A stretch of 64,000 nucleotides of DNA from Candidatus Rokuibacteriota bacterium. GTDB taxonomy: Bacteria > Methylomirabilota > Methylomirabilia > Rokubacteriales > CSP1-6. The position numbers were made by a program, and so were the translations under genes. This document shows positions 1-9,908 of this stretch, piece by piece; position 1 is the stretch's first letter, and each line of letters begins with the position of its first letter. The DNA is taken from assembly GCA_003220225.1 (NCBI GenBank), contig QHRU01000034.1, positions 1 to 64,000 of the forward strand. The letters run 5' to 3'. Below the pieces are notes generated by a model, which had not been told where the DNA came from, made no database searches, and saw nothing but the letters and a program-made list of their open reading frames with translations.

Positions 1-2
1 CG

Positions 3-518
<516 letters not shown>

Positions 519-805
519 ATTAGCGCGTCCGCCGCTGTATCCAATCGGTCACAGTTGCGGCGGCCCGGTATCGGATACGTCCCGGCTACGAATGATTTTG
601 CTTGACAGATGTTTCGCAGGGTGTCAGCCGCGCGGCCCTGATCGATTCGGAACGCCGCTCCAGGTGCGTGCGTTGACTCCGAGGCGCGCGAGGAGAAACG
701 GCCACCGAAAAAATCAGGATCGCACGCTGATCGCGTGTCCTGACGGCGCCACGAGTCTCGAAAATCGCGGTGTAGAGTCGGCGCAGAGCAAGAGGAGAAC
801 CGCCG

Positions 806-2191
806 ATGAACACTGTGTTCGATGATGTCCGCCTTGCGTCCGTGACTCAACCGACGGTTGCTTCCGCCGTCGAACTCGAGCGTCTCGGCGATCAGATCGC
901 CGAGATGTCCGCGCACCTCGATGCCGCCACCGCACGGCTGCTCGATCTGATTCGAGAGTTCGACGACCGAGGCGGCTGGGGCAACGGCTTCCGCTCCTGT
1001 GCGCACTGGCTGACGTGGCGCATCGGGCTCGACCAGGGCGCCGCTCGCGAACGCGTCCGCGTGGCGCGGGCGCTAGGGAGCCTGCCGCGCTTGGCCAAGG
1101 CGCTCGCGCGTGGCGAGCTGTCATACTCCAAGGTCCGGGCGCTGACCCGGGTCGCGACGCCCGAGACAGAGGAGAGGCTGCTCAAGGTCGGCAGGGCCGG
1201 TACCGCCGAGCACGTCGAGCGCATCGTCCGTGCCTGGCGGCGGGTTGACCGGATCGGGGAAGCCGAGCAGAGTCGGCAGCGCCATCGCCGTCGCGGACTC
1301 CATGTGTATCAAGACGAAGACGGTATGGTGGTCATCCACGGGCGGCTGGAGCCGGAGACCGGGGCGGTGCTGATGAAGGCGCTCGAGGCAGCCAGAGAGG
1401 TGCTCTCTCAGCCGGAAACGTTCCAGGATCCGGCCGCCGACCCGCCAGCCTTCAGCCAGCAGCAGGCGGACGCGCTGGCCTTGCTCGCCGAGACAGCCCT
1501 GCACCACGGTATCGCTCCCGGGACACCCGGAGAGCGCTATCAGGTGGTGGTCCACATCGATGCGCCGGTCTTGGCTGAGTCTGACGCGCCGGCGGCTCCG
1601 AGCGCACCCGGCCAGTCGGCGCTCGAGGACGGCGCCCACGTTTCCGCAGAAACATCTCGGCGCTTGGCGTGCGATGCGACCCGCGTGGTGATGCGACACG
1701 ACGCAGACGGTCATGTGACGGAAGTCGGCGCCCGAACTCGAACCATTCCGCCGGCGCTACGACGCGTACTGCAGCATAGGGACCGTGGTTGCCGCTTCCC
1801 CGGCTGCGGATTGCCGTTCGGTCAGGGTCATCACATCCGCCATTGGGCGCACGGCGGCCCGACGACGCTGTCGAACCTGGCGATGCTGTGTCGGCGGCAC
1901 CACCGGTGTGTCCACGAAGAGGGCTACCAAATAGAACGACAGCCGGATGGAGTGCTCCGTTTCAGGCGGCCGGATGGCCTCCTACTGCCCGACGTCCCGC
2001 CTCCCGCTGCGGTGCCGACCAATCCGATCGAGACGCTTCGAGCGCAGAACGACAGGCGCGGCGTCGACATCGACGCGCGCACGTCGATGCCCGGCTGGCT
2101 GGGCGGGCGCCTCGACGTCGGCTGGGCAATCGATGTCTTGCACCCGCTGGCTACCGGGGAGATCGATCGCACGTCTGAGGCCGTCGTGTAA
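806..2191 (+). CDS. DUF222 / HNH endonuclease (13E12 repeat family type)
   Basis: A 461-residue protein with an N-terminal helical DUF222 domain (about residues 20-300) and a C-terminal HNH nuclease module (about 330-395). The HNH part shows a Cys pair in CRFPGCG, the HHIRHWAHGG core and the CRRHHRCVHE segment, which supply the zinc-binding and catalytic residues. The start is ATG 806 with an AGAGGAG ribosome site about 10 nt upstream. Such proteins are common as multicopy genes in actinobacteria and are thought to be mobile; their role is unknown. Codon choice looks less GC-biased than the neighbours (for example CAA ATA GAA), so transfer is possible. No transposase or inverted repeats flank it. 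Confidence 0.85.
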   Translation: MNTVFDDVRLASVTQPTVASAVELERLGDQIAEMSAHLDAATARLLDLIREFDDRGGWGNGFRSCAHWLTWRIGLDQGAARERVRVARALGSLPRLAKALARGELSYSKVRALTRVATPETEERLLKVGRAGTAEHVERIVRAWRRVDRIGEAEQSRQRHRRRGLHVYQDEDGMVVIHGRLEPETGAVLMKALEAAREVLSQPETFQDPAADPPAFSQQQADALALLAETALHHGIAPGTPGERYQVVVHIDAPVLAESDAPAAPSAPGQSALEDGAHVSAETSRRLACDATRVVMRHDADGHVTEVGARTRTIPPALRRVLQHRDRGCRFPGCGLPFGQGHHIRHWAHGGPTTLSNLAMLCRRHHRCVHEEGYQIERQPDGVLRFRRPDGLLLPDVPPPAAVPTNPIETLRAQNDRRGVDIDARTSMPGWLGGRLDVGWAIDVLHPLATGEIDRTSEAVV

Positions 2192-2254
2192 GCCCGCACA
2201 GCGGCGGACGACGCGCCGGACTCGGCGGTGGCGGCGCCGCCGCCGACAACCTCG

Positions 2255-3007
2255 CTACGGCAGCGCGGCGACCGTGACCAGGCGGCCGCGGTTGCCCTTG
2301 CGATAGGAGTAGAGCAGCTCCGGATGACAGGCCGTGCACAGGCGCGGATTCTCGATCCGCGCCGGATCGACGCCCGCCTCCGCCAGCAGCTCCTCGTTCG
2401 CCGTCCACAGATCGAGCATCACGCGGCCGTTGGACGCGGCGCGCGTCCAGCGCTCCCAGCGCGCGTGGCCGAACGCCTGTGTGAAGTCGCCGATCACCGG
2501 CTCGCCGACCACGTAGCAGCACGGCCCGATGGACGGCGCGATCGCCGCGCGCAGGCGCGCGGGCCGCGCGCCGAGCCCCGTCGCCGCTCTCACCGCCGCC
2601 TTCGCGGCGCCCTTCGCCGTCCCGCGCCAGCCGACGTGGGCGAGCGCGAGCGCGCCGGCCTCGGCGTCCCACAGCGTGACGGCCAGGCAGTCGGCGCTGA
2701 AGATCGCCAGCGGCATGCCGCGCGCGGTCGTGGAGAGCACGTCGACGGCGCCGGCGACACCGCCGCGCGTGAGGGCGTGGGCGACGTCGGCCCCGTGGAC
2801 CTGGCGGGCGTAGGCGACGCGGGAGAGGTCGAGGCCGGCCGCCGCCAGCGTCTCGCGCGCTCCGGGCGTGAAGGGCGACGTCGGCTCCGACGGCGACGTC
2901 ACGCCGGGACAGTGACGCGTGGTGCTGGCGTGCGGCAGCCCGGCCGCCGTCAGCGCGGGAAACGTGAAGTACCGCGGCGGCTCACCGTGCGGCGTGAGCG
3001 ATGTCAT
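2255..3007 (-). CDS. pgeF: Peptidoglycan editing factor PgeF (YfiH/DUF152, laccase-domain protein)
   Basis: A 250-residue laccase-domain protein. Known members use a zinc site to act as purine nucleosidase-type enzymes, and in E. coli YfiH prevents L-Ser from replacing L-Ala in the peptidoglycan stem. The zinc ligands are visible: the VHG motif (RQVHGADV), the Cys of SADCLAV and the His of AHVGWRG, followed by APSIGPCCYVVG. ATG 3007 was chosen because the homologous part starts there; the frame stays open upstream only because it runs through repeat DNA at 3022-3155. It is the last gene in the direction of the dcw cluster, which fits a cell-wall quality-control role. It may also have its own promoter. 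Confidence 0.9.
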   Translation of the reverse strand: MTSLTPHGEPPRYFTFPALTAAGLPHASTTRHCPGVTSPSEPTSPFTPGARETLAAAGLDLSRVAYARQVHGADVAHALTRGGVAGAVDVLSTTARGMPLAIFSADCLAVTLWDAEAGALALAHVGWRGTAKGAAKAAVRAATGLGARPARLRAAIAPSIGPCCYVVGEPVIGDFTQAFGHARWERWTRAASNGRVMLDLWTANEELLAEAGVDPARIENPRLCTACHPELLYSYRKGNRGRLVTVAALP

Positions 3008-3021
3008 TAGTCGATGATTAC

Positions 3022-3089
3022 ACGATCGAGGAGTGCCCCGGGACGGAGGAGCGCCACGATCGAGGAGTGCCCCGAGACAGAGGAGCGCC
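3022..3089. repeat. Two tandem copies of a 34-bp repeat
   Basis: Copies at 3022-3055 and 3056-3089 differ at two positions. Each ends in GAGGAGCGCC, the left half of the hairpin that begins the dispersed element at 3080-3155. They sit between pgeF and ftsZ and have no obvious coding role. Confidence 0.8.
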
Positions 3090-3155
3090 ACGGCTTTGCC
3101 GGGGCGCTCCGAACATGTGGGGGGGGTATGGGGGGCCATTTCAGGGCCCCCATTT
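3080..3155 (-). repeat. Two-hairpin dispersed repeat element, copy A (3' of ftsZ)
   Basis: Contains hairpin 1 at 3082-3110 (arms GGAGCGCC and GGCGCTCC, inner stem CGGC-TTT-GCCG), a conserved G-rich spacer, and hairpin 2 at 3128-3153 (arms ATGGGGG and CCCCCAT). A second copy lies at 59695-59768. On the minus strand the element starts about 20 nt after the ftsZ stop codon and could act as a transcript end or RNA-stability element. The two copies differ in the inner stem of hairpin 1 but keep its pairing. Confidence 0.8.
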
Positions 3156-3174
3156 CATTAATCCGCGCGACGTC

Positions 3175-4350
3175 TCAATCAGCGCTCCGCCGCAGAAACG
3201 TCGGAACGTCGTAATCGTGCTCGCCGTCCAGCGGGCCGTCGCCCTCGGCGCGTGCCTCGCCGAAGCGTCGCCGCCATGCGGGCGCCGTGCCCGTCGCCGA
3301 CGTGCCGCCCGCGGAGCGCGGTGTGCGCGGCAGGTCCACCACCTTGCCGGCCGGCTCGAGCTGCAGCCTCTTCTCGGCGAAGCCGGTAGCGATGACCGTC
3401 ATCCGGACCTCGTCCTCGAGGCTCGGGTCCAGCACGGCGCCGAAGATGATGTTGGCCTCGTCGTGCGCCGCCTCCTGCACGATGCGCGCGGCCTCCTCCA
3501 CCTCGTGGATCGAGAGATCGTGGCCGCCGGTGAAGTTGATGAGGATGCCCTTGGCGCCGTCGATGGACGTGTCGTCGAGCAGCGGGCTCGCGATCGCCTT
3601 CTGCGCAGCGTCGAGGGCGCGGTTGGCGCCCCGGCCCACGCCGGTGCCCATCATGGCCATGCCCATGCCCGACATGATCGTGCGGACATCGGCGAAGTCG
3701 AGGTTGACGAGGCCGGGCACGAGGATGAGGTCGGAGATGCCCTGCACCGCCTGCTGGAGCACGGTGTCGGCCACGCGGAACGCCTCGAGCAGCGGCGTGC
3801 CGCGATCCACGACGGACAGCAGGCGCTGGTTCGGGATCGAGATCAGCGTGTCGACGACGCTGCGAAGCGCATCGACGCCCGCTTCGGCCTGGAGCATGCG
3901 CTTGCGGCCCTCGAACGTGAACGGCTTGGTGACGACGGCGACGGTGAGGATGCCGAGGTCGCGCGCGAGCGAGGCCACGACGGGCGCGGAGCCGGTGCCC
4001 GTGCCGCCCCCGAGGCCGGCCGTGATGAAGACCATGTCGGCGCCCTGGAGCAGCCGCGTGATGGTCTCGGGATCCTCGAGCGCGGCGTTGCGTCCGACGT
4101 CGGGGTTCGAGCCGGCGCCGAGGCCCTGCGTCAGCTTGCTGCCGAGCTGCACCTTGACGGGCGCCGGCGAGTTGCGCAGCGCCTGCATGTCCGTGTTCGC
4201 CACGATGAACTCGACGCCGGTGAACTGCGCCGCCATCATGCGGCTCACCGCGTTGCCACCGCCGCCGCCGAGGCCGATGACCTTGATCTTGGCCGCCTGC
4301 GGAGCGTCGTCCAGCTCGAAGAGCGGGCGCCGTGCGCGATCTCGCTCCAT
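3175..4350 (-). CDS. ftsZ: Cell division protein FtsZ
   Basis: The tubulin-like GTPase that forms the cytokinetic Z ring; 391 residues. The nucleotide-binding tubulin signature GGGTGTG is at residues 114-120, after the N-terminal [15 protein letters not shown] loop. The C-terminal conserved peptide that binds Fts[10 protein letters not shown], is present at the end. ATG 4350 is chosen because it has an AGGAGG site 5 nt upstream and matches the usual FtsZ start; the frame is open further upstream without homology. It follows ftsA after 112 bp and closes the dcw cluster. A repeat element lies just behind its stop codon. Confidence 0.98.
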   Translation of the reverse strand: MERDRARRPLFELDDAPQAAKIKVIGLGGGGGNAVSRMMAAQFTGVEFIVANTDMQALRNSPAPVKVQLGSKLTQGLGAGSNPDVGRNAALEDPETITRLLQGADMVFITAGLGGGTGTGSAPVVASLARDLGILTVAVVTKPFTFEGRKRMLQAEAGVDALRSVVDTLISIPNQRLLSVVDRGTPLLEAFRVADTVLQQAVQGISDLILVPGLVNLDFADVRTIMSGMGMAMMGTGVGRGANRALDAAQKAIASPLLDDTSIDGAKGILINFTGGHDLSIHEVEEAARIVQEAAHDEANIIFGAVLDPSLEDEVRMTVIATGFAEKRLQLEPAGKVVDLPRTPRSAGGTSATGTAPAWRRRFGEARAEGDGPLDGEHDYDVPTFLRRSAD

Positions 4351-4462
4351 CCGGCCCTCCTCATGCGCGCGGGCCCTGGCCCGCCGCGTCCGTGCGCTGC
4401 CTGTGCCGGTGGCCTCCGCCGCGAAGAGTGGCGGCTGCTCGCTCCGGCGTGACCGGTCTCTC

Positions 4463-5707
4463 TTAGAGGACTTCACCCAGCCAACCGACGAGCCGCCGGC
4501 CCCAGCGGCCGAGCGTGCCGCTCGTCGTGTCCGTCCACGCGCTGGTCGGGCCCTGCCGCCGCGCGCCGTAGAGCGCGAGGCCCACCGCGGTGGCATACAT
4601 CGGGCTCTTCACCACGTTCGCGAGGCCGCCGACGGCGCCCGGCACGCCGCGGCGCACGGGCTGGTCGAAGACCGCCTCGGCCAGCTCGGGGACGCCCTGC
4701 ATGATCGAGCTGCCGCCGGTGACGACCACACCGGCCGTCGCCGCGTCCTGGAACCCCGCGCGCGATAGCTCCCGCGCGACGAGCGTGAAGATCTCCTCGA
4801 CGCGCGGCTGGATGATCTCGGAGAGCACCTGGCGCGAGAGCTGGCGCGGCTTGCGCCCGCCCACCGACGGCACGTCCACCGTCTCCTCGGCGGGCACCAG
4901 CGCGGTCAGCGCGCAGCCGTAGCGCTTCTTGAGCGCTTCGGCGTCGGCCATCGGCGTGCGCAGCCCGACCGCGACATCGTTGCTGACATGGTCGCCGCCC
5001 AGCGGCAGGATCGCGGTGTGCCAGACGGCGCCGTCGCGGAGCAGCGCGAGGTCCGTGGTGCCGCCGCCGATGTCGATGACGACGACGCCCAGCTCCTTCT
5101 CGTCCGGATAGAGCACCGCCTCCGCGGAGGCGATGGGCTCCAGCACCACGTCCTGCACGGTGAGACCGGCGCGATTGACGGAGCGGATCACGTTCTGCAC
5201 GGAGGTGACGGCGGCGGTGACGACGTGCACCTCCACCTCGAGCCGCACGCCCGACATGCCGAGCGGCTCGCGCACGCCGTCGGCGTCGTCCACCATGAAC
5301 GTCTGCGGCAGCACGTGGATGATCTCCCGGTCCTGGGAGATGTTGATCGCGCGCGCGGCGTCCACCGCGCGGTCGACGTCGGCCTGGCTGACCTCGCGAT
5401 CCTTGCCCGACACGGCGACCACGCCGCGGCTGTTGACGGAGCGGATGTGGCCGCCCGCCACGCCGACGTAGACGGCCGAGACCTCGACGCCCGCCATCTG
5501 CTCGGCCTCGGCCACCGCCTGGCGGATCGCCTCGACGGTCGAGTCGATGTTGACGACGACGCCGCGGCGCAGGCCGCGCGAGGGCGCGGCGCCCACGCCG
5601 ACGACGTCGACGCCGCCTCGTAGGCGCGGCGCCGCGACGATCGCGCAGATCTTGGTGGTCCCGACGTCCAGCCCGACGATCAGCTCCGGCGTCCTGCCCC
5701 GCCTCAC
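4463..5707 (-). CDS. ftsA: Cell division protein FtsA
   Basis: An actin-like ATPase that tethers FtsZ to the membrane; 414 residues, the usual length. The actin-fold phosphate loops are clear: [16 protein letters not shown] at the N-terminus, [15 protein letters not shown] in the middle and [14 protein letters not shown] near the end. The C-terminus ([11 protein letters not shown]) is an amphipathic helix of the kind that inserts in the membrane. Its ATG overlaps the ftsQ stop codon by 4 nt, so translation is probably coupled. ftsZ follows after 112 bp. Confidence 0.98.
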   Translation of the reverse strand: MRRGRTPELIVGLDVGTTKICAIVAAPRLRGGVDVVGVGAAPSRGLRRGVVVNIDSTVEAIRQAVAEAEQMAGVEVSAVYVGVAGGHIRSVNSRGVVAVSGKDREVSQADVDRAVDAARAINISQDREIIHVLPQTFMVDDADGVREPLGMSGVRLEVEVHVVTAAVTSVQNVIRSVNRAGLTVQDVVLEPIASAEAVLYPDEKELGVVVIDIGGGTTDLALLRDGAVWHTAILPLGGDHVSNDVAVGLRTPMADAEALKKRYGCALTALVPAEETVDVPSVGGRKPRQLSRQVLSEIIQPRVEEIFTLVARELSRAGFQDAATAGVVVTGGSSIMQGVPELAEAVFDQPVRRGVPGAVGGLANVVKSPMYATAVGLALYGARRQGPTSAWTDTTSGTLGRWGRRLVGWLGEVL

Positions 5708-6555
5708 CGGACCGCCCCCCGCCGAAGCACCACCTGGTCCTTGAACCTGAGATCGACGCCGCTCACGTCCTGCGTCGCCACCTGCGCCAGCACGCCCTCG
5801 AGCCGCGCGAGGCGCTCGTCCCAGTCCTCCGCGCCCAGCCGCACCTCGATGCCGTCGACGGTGTAGAGGACGGGACCCTCGGCGCGGCTCATGTCGATCT
5901 CCGAGATCTCCGCGGCCAGCCTGTTGCCCGAGCGGAGCAGGGCGCGGATCAGCGCCACCGCCGCGCGCGCCTTGGGCCCCGGCGCCGTGCGCATCGACGC
6001 CAGCTCCTCCTCCGTGAGGCCGCTGATCACGGGGGCGCCGGGGACGACGGCGCGCCGCTCCTCGCCGAGCACGCGGCCGTCCTCGTCCATCCAGTGCAGC
6101 CGCGCGGCGTGCACGAGCGTGAACGGGCGCCGCTCTTCGACGACGATCGTCACACGGTTCGGCAGCTCGCGAACGACGTCGGCGCGGCGGATCTCCGGCA
6201 GCGCGGAGACGCGCGCGGCGACGGCGCCGCCGTCGAGGGTCCAGAGGTTCGCGCCGGGCGGGATGGCGGCGGCGGCGAGGATGCGCGGCACCGGGACGCG
6301 CGAGGCCCCGCGCACCTCGACGCCGGCGATCGCGAAGCGCGGCGACGTGGTGACCCAGCGCGCCCCCGCCAGCGCCGCCGCGACGCCCCCGAGCACCAGG
6401 ACGCAGACGGCGGCCCGCCGCGTGAGCCGTGCGAGGGCGCGGGCCCGCCGGCGCCGGCGCGCGGGGCCGGTGCGCTGGCCGGCGACGAGCGGCGTGCGCT
6501 CGCCGAGGTCGGCGGGCGCGGCGCCGCCGCGCGGGGAGAGCAGGCCTCTACTCAC
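5704..6555 (-). CDS. ftsQ: Cell division protein FtsQ (POTRA domain)
   Basis: A bitopic division protein of 283 residues linking the early and late divisome. It has a basic cytoplasmic tail, one membrane segment (about residues 40-58, AVCVLVLGGVAAALAGARWV), then the POTRA domain starting at FAIAGVEVRGASRV, and the FtsQ beta domain. No ATG lies near the expected N-terminus; GTG 6555 fits because it overlaps the murB stop (GTGAGTAG). Upstream in-frame sequence lies inside murB and is antisense-like noise. Its stop overlaps the ftsA start. Confidence 0.9.
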   Translation of the reverse strand: MSRGLLSPRGGAAPADLGERTPLVAGQRTGPARRRRRARALARLTRRAAVCVLVLGGVAAALAGARWVTTSPRFAIAGVEVRGASRVPVPRILAAAAIPPGANLWTLDGGAVAARVSALPEIRRADVVRELPNRVTIVVEERRPFTLVHAARLHWMDEDGRVLGEERRAVVPGAPVISGLTEEELASMRTAPGPKARAAVALIRALLRSGNRLAAEISEIDMSRAEGPVLYTVDGIEVRLGAEDWDERLARLEGVLAQVATQDVSGVDLRFKDQVVLRRGAVR

Positions 6556-7423
6556 CGAGGATGCGGATCTCGGTCTCGAGCGTGATCCCGAAGTGGCCGT
6601 GGACGCGCTCGCGCGTGAGCTCCATGAGGCCCAGGATGTCGGCCGCGCCGGCGGCGCCGCGATTGACGATGAAGTTGGCGTGCTTGGACGAGACCTCCGC
6701 GCCGTTGACCCGCTTGCCGCGCAGGCCGGCCTTCTCGATGAGCCGCGAGGCCAGGTCGCCCGCGGGATTCTTCCAGACGAAGCCGGCCGAGGCGAGCGCC
6801 AGCGGCTGCGTGGCCTTCTTCTGCTTGAGCCGCGCCCTGATCTCTTTCTGGATCTCGGGCAGCGGCCGTCGGTGCAGCTGCAGCCGGCAGCCGATGAGGA
6901 TCGCGCCCTGCGGCAGGTAGAACGCGCGGTAGCCGAAGGCGCCGGAGGGCTTGAACTCGCCGAGCGATCCGTCCGGGTGCAGGAAGTACACGGCGCTGAC
7001 GAAATCGCCGATCCAGCCGTCGGCGGTTCCCGCATTCATGGCCAGGGCTCCACCGATGGTGGCGGGAATGCCGACGAGACATTCGATCCCACCCAGATTG
7101 AGGGCGGCCGCTTCTCTGATCAGTGCGGAGAGACCGACGCCCGCGCCGGCCAGCGCCTCCTCGCCGTAGAACTCCGCGCGCCCGAGGCAGCCCTCGAGCT
7201 TGAGCACCACGCCGCGGATGCCGCGGTCGCGCACCACGAGGTTGTTGCCGCCGCCGACGACGGCCACCGGCAGCTGCTCGCGGTCGGCGAACATCAGCGC
7301 GTGGCGGATGTCCTCGACGTCCTGGGGGACGACGAAGATGTCGGCGGGGCCGCCGATGCGCAGCGAGGTGTGGAAGCTGAGCGGTTCCTTGAACCGCACT
7401 TCCCCCCGGATCTCTCCTAACAT
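6548..7423 (-). CDS. murB: UDP-N-acetylenolpyruvoylglucosamine reductase MurB, with Phe at the catalytic Ser position
   Basis: Flavoprotein that reduces UDP-GlcNAc-enolpyruvate to UDP-MurNAc; 291 residues, type II-like in length. The FAD-binding region shows VVGGGNNLVV and GIPATIGGALAMNAG; the substrate Arg is at GYRAF (residue 166) and the catalytic Glu near the C-terminus (about 285). The motif that normally reads SAG[S/C]xFKNP reads SAGFVWKNP, so the proton-donating Ser (Ser229 in E. coli) is Phe215, codon TTC at 6779-6781. A Ser codon TCC would be one base away. The gene starts directly after the murC stop (TAA then ATG, zero spacing). Confidence 0.95.
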   Translation of the reverse strand: MLGEIRGEVRFKEPLSFHTSLRIGGPADIFVVPQDVEDIRHALMFADREQLPVAVVGGGNNLVVRDRGIRGVVLKLEGCLGRAEFYGEEALAGAGVGLSALIREAAALNLGGIECLVGIPATIGGALAMNAGTADGWIGDFVSAVYFLHPDGSLGEFKPSGAFGYRAFYLPQGAILIGCRLQLHRRPLPEIQKEIRARLKQKKATQPLALASAGFVWKNPAGDLASRLIEKAGLRGKRVNGAEVSSKHANFIVNRGAAGAADILGLMELTRERVHGHFGITLETEIRILGE

Positions 7424-8818
7424 TTAGGCCCTCCGTTCCTGCGAATCGGCTTCGAGCCGCTGCAGAATCTCGGGTCCGAGCTGGCTCACGTCGCCCGCGC
7501 CGAGCGTCAGCACGATGTCGCCCGGGCGCGTGATCTCGCACACGTGGTCGACGATGCGCTGGCGATCGCTGCCGAGATAGGTGACGTTGCGGTGGCCGTG
7601 GGCGCGGATGCCCTCGGCGAGGTCGGCGGCGGTGACGCCGGCGATCGGCGCCTCGCCGGCGGGGTAGATGTCCATCACGATCAGCACGTCCGCCTCGTTG
7701 AAGGCGGTCAGGAACTCCTCGAACAGGTGCTTGGTGCGCGTGTAGCGGTGCGGCTGGAACACCGTCACGATCCGGCAGTCGAACCCTGCCTTGGCGGCGG
7801 CCAGGGTGGCGCGGATCTCGACGGGATGGTGGCCGTAGTCGTCGACGACGGTGACGCGATCGACCGTGCCCCGTACCTGGAAGCGGCGCTGCACGCCCGC
7901 GAACGCGGCCAGCGCCTTGCCGATCGTCACGAACGGGATCTCGAGGTCGAGCCCGACGCCGATGGCGGCCAGCGCGTTGAGGACGTTGTGGCGGCCCGGG
8001 ATCGCCAGCGCGCACTCGCCCAGCAGCGCGCCGCGCCGGTAGACCTCGAAGCGGCTGGTCATGCCGGCCAGGTGCAGCCGGCGCGCGACGAGGTCGGCCC
8101 CGGACTCCAGCCCGTAGGTGACCACGCGCTTCTCGATGCGGGGGATGAGCCGCTGGATGTTCGGCTGATCCAGGCAGAGGACGGCGGCGCCGTAGAACGG
8201 CACCTTCGAGACGAAGCTCACGAACGCCTCCTGGATGGCCTCGAGGGTGCCGTAGTGGTCGAGGTGCTCGGCGTCGATCGTGGTGACGACGGCGATCGTC
8301 GGGTCGAGCTTCAGGAACGAGCCGTCCGACTCGTCGGCCTCGGCCACGAGAAACTCGCCCTGGCCCAGCCGCACGTTGCCGCCCAGGCTCGTCACGCGCC
8401 CGCCGACGATGATCGTCGGGTCGTAGCGGCCCTCGGCGAGCACGGCGCCCACCATCGACGTGGTCGTGGTCTTGCCGTGCGTGCCGGCCACCGCGATGCC
8501 GTACTTGAGCCGCATCAGCTCGGCCAGCATCTCGGCGCGCGGGATCACGGGGATCGCGCGCTGGCGCGCGACCTGGACCTCGATGTTGTCGCGCGCGACG
8601 GCCGAGGAGTAGACGACCACGTGCGCGCCCTCGACGTGCGCCGCCTCGTGGCCGATGAACACCTTCGCGCCAAGGGCCTCCAGGCGCTCGATGGTCTCGC
8701 TGCGACGAATGTCCGAGCCGGTGACGCGGTACCCGAGATTCAGCAAGATCTCGGCGATCCCCGACATCCCGGCGCCGCCGATGCCGACGAAGTGGATCTG
8801 CTGGTAGCGCTTAAACAT
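7424..8818 (-). CDS. murC: UDP-N-acetylmuramate--L-alanine ligase MurC
   Basis: Adds L-Ala to UDP-MurNAc in the cytoplasm; 464 residues. The N-terminal UDP-binding domain starts [15 protein letters not shown], the ATP loop is [12 protein letters not shown], and the later ligase motifs [12 protein letters not shown] and FQPHRYTR are the MurC-type versions. It overlaps the end of ftsW by 8 nt. In most dcw clusters murG lies between ftsW and murC; there is no room for it here. Confidence 0.98.
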   Translation of the reverse strand: MFKRYQQIHFVGIGGAGMSGIAEILLNLGYRVTGSDIRRSETIERLEALGAKVFIGHEAAHVEGAHVVVYSSAVARDNIEVQVARQRAIPVIPRAEMLAELMRLKYGIAVAGTHGKTTTTSMVGAVLAEGRYDPTIIVGGRVTSLGGNVRLGQGEFLVAEADESDGSFLKLDPTIAVVTTIDAEHLDHYGTLEAIQEAFVSFVSKVPFYGAAVLCLDQPNIQRLIPRIEKRVVTYGLESGADLVARRLHLAGMTSRFEVYRRGALLGECALAIPGRHNVLNALAAIGVGLDLEIPFVTIGKALAAFAGVQRRFQVRGTVDRVTVVDDYGHHPVEIRATLAAAKAGFDCRIVTVFQPHRYTRTKHLFEEFLTAFNEADVLIVMDIYPAGEAPIAGVTAADLAEGIRAHGHRNVTYLGSDRQRIVDHVCEITRPGDIVLTLGAGDVSQLGPEILQRLEADSQERRA

Positions 8819-9908
8819 GGGCGTGCTGGCTGATGTTGAGGAGCATGCCCGTGCCGAGCATCGTCATGAGCAGCGCCGAGCCGCCGAACGAGATGAACGG
8901 CAGCGGCAGCCCCTTGGTCGGCAGCAGCCCGGTGACGACGCCGAGGTTCACGAGCGTCTGCGTGGCCAGCAGCACGGTGATGCCGAGCGCGAGATAGGCG
9001 CCGAACGCGTCCGGCGCCCGGAGCCCGATCCGCAGCCCGCGCCAGATGAGGACGGCGAACAGCGCGACGATCGCCACCGCGCCGACGAATCCGAGCTCCT
9101 CTCCGACGATGGCAAAAATGAAATCGGTGTGGGACTCCGGCAGGTAGAACAGCTTCTGCCTGCTGCCGCCGATGCCCTGGCCGACGAGGCCGCCGTTGCC
9201 CAGGGCGAGCCACGACTGGATGATCTGAAAGCCGCTGCCGCGCGGGTCGCCCCACGGATCCACGAACGCGGTGATCCGCCGCATGCGGTAGGGCGCCATC
9301 CACACCGCGAGCACGATCAGCGGCAGCGCCGGAGCCGCCACCCATGCGAGGTGCTTGACGGGGCTGCCCGCGAGATAGAGGAGCCCGAACGTGAGCGCGA
9401 TCAGCGTCATGCAGTTGCCGAGGTCGGGCTGCACCAGCACGAGCCCCGCCAGCAGGCCGGCCACGAGCAGCGGCGGCAGGACGCCCGTACGGAAGTCTTC
9501 CAGCTCGCCGCGCTTTTTCGCGAGGAACGCCGCGAGGTAGAGAACGAGCGCGAGCTTCGCCAGCTCTACCGGCTGGAAGGACACCGGCCCGAGGCGGATC
9601 CAGCGCCGCGTGCCGTTGATGGCCTGGCCGATCGGCGGCACCAGCACCAGCACGAGGAGCACGACGGCGACGAGCAGCGCCGGCACCACCGCCTTCTCGA
9701 GCCAGCGGTAGTCGCAGCGCAGCGCCGCCCACAGCACGCCGGCGCCGATGAGCGCCCAGAAGAGCTGCTTCTTGAGGAAGAAGTACGGATCGTGGAAACG
9801 ATCGGCGGCCACGATCGCGCTCGCCGAGTACACCATCACCACGCCGGCGGAGAGCAGCACCACCGCGGCGCCGAAGAGCCAGACGTCGGGCGTGAGCTGC
9901 CGCGGCAT
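8811..9908 (-). CDS. ftsW: Peptidoglycan glycosyltransferase FtsW (SEDS family)
   Basis: Polytopic SEDS glycan polymerase that works with the FtsI transpeptidase in septal peptidoglycan synthesis; 365 residues with about ten membrane segments. Family signatures include [50 protein letters not shown] and the C-terminal [14 protein letters not shown]. Its start overlaps the murD stop by one base (TGATG) and its end overlaps murC by 8 nt. Confidence 0.97.
   Translation of the reverse strand: MPRQLTPDVWLFGAAVVLLSAGVVMVYSASAIVAADRFHDPYFFLKKQLFWALIGAGVLWAALRCDYRWLEKAVVPALLVAVVLLVLVLVPPIGQAINGTRRWIRLGPVSFQPVELAKLALVLYLAAFLAKKRGELEDFRTGVLPPLLVAGLLAGLVLVQPDLGNCMTLIALTFGLLYLAGSPVKHLAWVAAPALPLIVLAVWMAPYRMRRITAFVDPWGDPRGSGFQIIQSWLALGNGGLVGQGIGGSRQKLFYLPESHTDFIFAIVGEELGFVGAVAIVALFAVLIWRGLRIGLRAPDAFGAYLALGITVLLATQTLVNLGVVTGLLPTKGLPLPFISFGGSALLMTMLGTGMLLNISQHAHV

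Noticed and set aside
602-607. TTGACA at 602 as a promoter for the HNH gene
   Set aside because: No -10-like hexamer at 16-18 bp spacing; a TAGAGT at 773 lacks a matching -35.
2201-2254. GGCGGCGCCGCC palindrome between the HNH gene and pgeF as a terminator
   Set aside because: Short self-complementary GC runs are frequent by chance at this GC content and there is no T-run on either strand.
3008-3139. N-terminal extension of PgeF reading MAPHTPP...
   Set aside because: It is the translation of the repeat element and tandem repeats, and a similar peptide is read from copy B at 59.7 kb; homology to PgeF starts only at ATG 3007.
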